Origin: Candidatus Falkowbacteria bacterium UBA2355
GTDB taxonomy: Bacteria > Patescibacteriota > Patescibacteriia > Patescibacteriales > Patescibacteriaceae
Assembly (NCBI GenBank): GCA_002344425.1
Contig: DDTV01000038.1
Location: forward strand, 1-6,763
DNA length: 6,763 bases
Direction of reading: 5' to 3'
Shown here: in pieces, positions 6,130 through 6,763 of the stretch
How the letters are laid out: each line of letters opens with the position of its first letter
Position numbering within the stretch: position 1 is the first letter of the stretch
Translations under genes and position numbers: made by a program
Notes under the pieces: generated by a model
The model's database searches: none
What the model saw: only the letters and a program-made list of their open reading frames with translations
What the model was told of the DNA's origin: nothing

Positions 6130-6763
6130 TTAATCCCATTCTAAAGTTCTTAAAAAGTCCAATGCTGTTTTTTTAATCCCATCATCTACAATGACCTCAT
6201 TCTTTTCATTAAGCCTAAATAATTCGTTCGGTAATTTTTTCTCAGCTCTCTTTGTCCGCTTATAGCCGACATTACCTACTTCGGCCATAAAAATCTTATA
6301 GTTTAACTCTTGAGCAACTTCTCCAAATACCCACCAAGTATTAACGAACCCGAATACATCCTTTGTATCATTATCATATTTGCAAAGCTCAACTAGCTCA
6401 TCCTTATATTTTAGACACAGCTCTTTTGAAGATAATTTTTTATCTTCGCTTTCAATATAATTTTTGAGGATCTTAATAAGTATTTTTTTCTCATCTTCTA
6501 ATGATATGCTCTTGATAGAGGGAAACTTTGTTCGATCTTTCCCCTCGCAGTAAATCTTAACGAGATTTTCAGCTCTTGTCTTAATGCTATTCCATTCATT
6601 AGTATATTTCGTCCAGAGCGTGTTCCATTCTTCAATTTCTGCCTTTGTTTTCTTCTGAGCAAAAAGTAAACTTGTTTTAGTGCTAGTGAAGGGCTCAAAG
6701 GTAATTTGAGGCAAAGAAACAACTGCCTTTACCTTAAAGTATTTATATATAAAAAGTCTTATA
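6130..6763 (-). CDS. hsdM: Type I restriction-modification methyltransferase subunit (HsdM), C-terminal about 210 residues, cut by the right window edge
   Basis: The frame stays open to the right edge, so the gene is partial. The in-frame TTG at 6714 is internal: the residues before it (IRLFIYKYFKVKAVVSLP) are the conserved helix and strand that precede LPQITFEPFTSTKTSLLFAQKK in HsdM N6-adenine methyltransferases. Later conserved blocks are FMAEVGNVGYKRTKRAEKKLPNELF and a C-terminal helix ending LRTLEWD. Between them is a lysine- and glutamate-rich helical insert. The S-adenosylmethionine site and the catalytic N/D-PP-Y/F motif lie upstream, outside the window, so whether the enzyme is active cannot be judged here. 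HsdM methylates adenine within the target chosen by HsdS, whose gene begins 4 bases after this stop. The two are clearly one transcription unit. Confidence 0.9.
   Translation of the reverse strand, partial: IRLFIYKYFKVKAVVSLPQITFEPFTSTKTSLLFAQKKTKAEIEEWNTLWTKYTNEWNSIKTRAENLVKIYCEGKDRTKFPSIKSISLEDEKKILIKILKNYIESEDKKLSSKELCLKYKDELVELCKYDNDTKDVFGFVNTWWVFGEVAQELNYKIFMAEVGNVGYKRTKRAEKKLPNELFRLNEKNEVIVDDGIKKTALDFLRTLEWD

Larger units (their letters stand above)
2683..6763. mobile_element. Probable integrative element (genomic island) at the tRNA-Gln 3' end, left edge only
   Basis: A large serine recombinase lies directly against, and partly within, the 3' end of tRNA-Gln. To its right are a membrane-anchored small protein and type I hsdS and hsdM, all on one strand. 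All of this is more AT-rich than the htrA-kinase-mutM side. Together these point to an element inserted at the tRNA, with the recombinase at its boundary and restriction-modification cargo. The exact left boundary lies somewhere between the tRNA and about 2786. The right boundary, with an expected partial copy of the tRNA 3' end, was not found and should be outside the window. Confidence 0.65.

Noticed and set aside
6712..6714. TTG at 6714 as the start of a short complete gene
   Set aside because: The frame is open to the window edge, and the residues upstream match the conserved HsdM segment ending AVVSLP, so the TTG is an internal leucine codon.
1..6763. CRISPR array or other tandem repeats
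   Set aside because: No regularly spaced direct repeats were found on reading either strand.

Overview
The window looks like a bacterial chromosome segment interrupted at a tRNA gene by an integrated element. The code is standard: TAA, TAG and TGA all act as stops. TGA closes a gene in a typical 4-base ATGA overlap, which argues against the TGA-as-glycine lineages. The style of the genes suggests a Candidate Phyla Radiation (Patescibacteria) or similar low-complexity bacterium. The grounds are a PfkB kinase opening with a GGATED motif, a single-PDZ HtrA, very tight gene packing, weak or absent Shine-Dalgarno sequences and a large serine recombinase with an antisense-tRNA tail. That placement is inference from resemblance, not proof.

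Left part (1 to about 2640), all genes on the minus strand: htrA (membrane-anchored serine protease), then a PfkB-family sugar or nucleoside kinase, then mutM/fpg (8-oxoguanine DNA glycosylase, cut by the left edge). Gaps are 1 and 5 bases, so this is one operon read leftward from an extended -10 promoter at 2629-2637. It looks like ordinary host housekeeping DNA with moderate GC.

Junction (2640-2790): a complete tRNA-Gln(TTG) with encoded CCA lies on the plus strand at 2683-2756. Its own near-consensus promoter sits back to back with the htrA promoter. Straight after the CCA is an imperfect inverted repeat (2761-2786).

Right part (2694-6763), also minus strand and visibly more AT-rich: the 3' part of a type I restriction-modification methyltransferase gene (hsdM, cut by the right edge), hsdS, a small tail-anchored protein of unknown function, and a large serine recombinase coupled to it by a 4-base overlap. 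The recombinase reading frame continues through the 3' end of the tRNA gene on the opposite strand. Its last 20 residues and its stop codon are written in the tRNA complement. The simplest reading is an integrative element that entered at the tRNA-Gln 3' end, with the recombinase at its edge and a type I modification/restriction module as cargo. No hsdR and no distal attachment site are visible; if present they lie beyond the right edge.

The best candidate for something unusual is the recombinase/tRNA overlap: the host tRNA supplies both the C-terminal tail and the stop codon of the invading integrase. The partner gene, which encodes a possible winged-helix protein with a C-terminal membrane anchor, is the main unknown.
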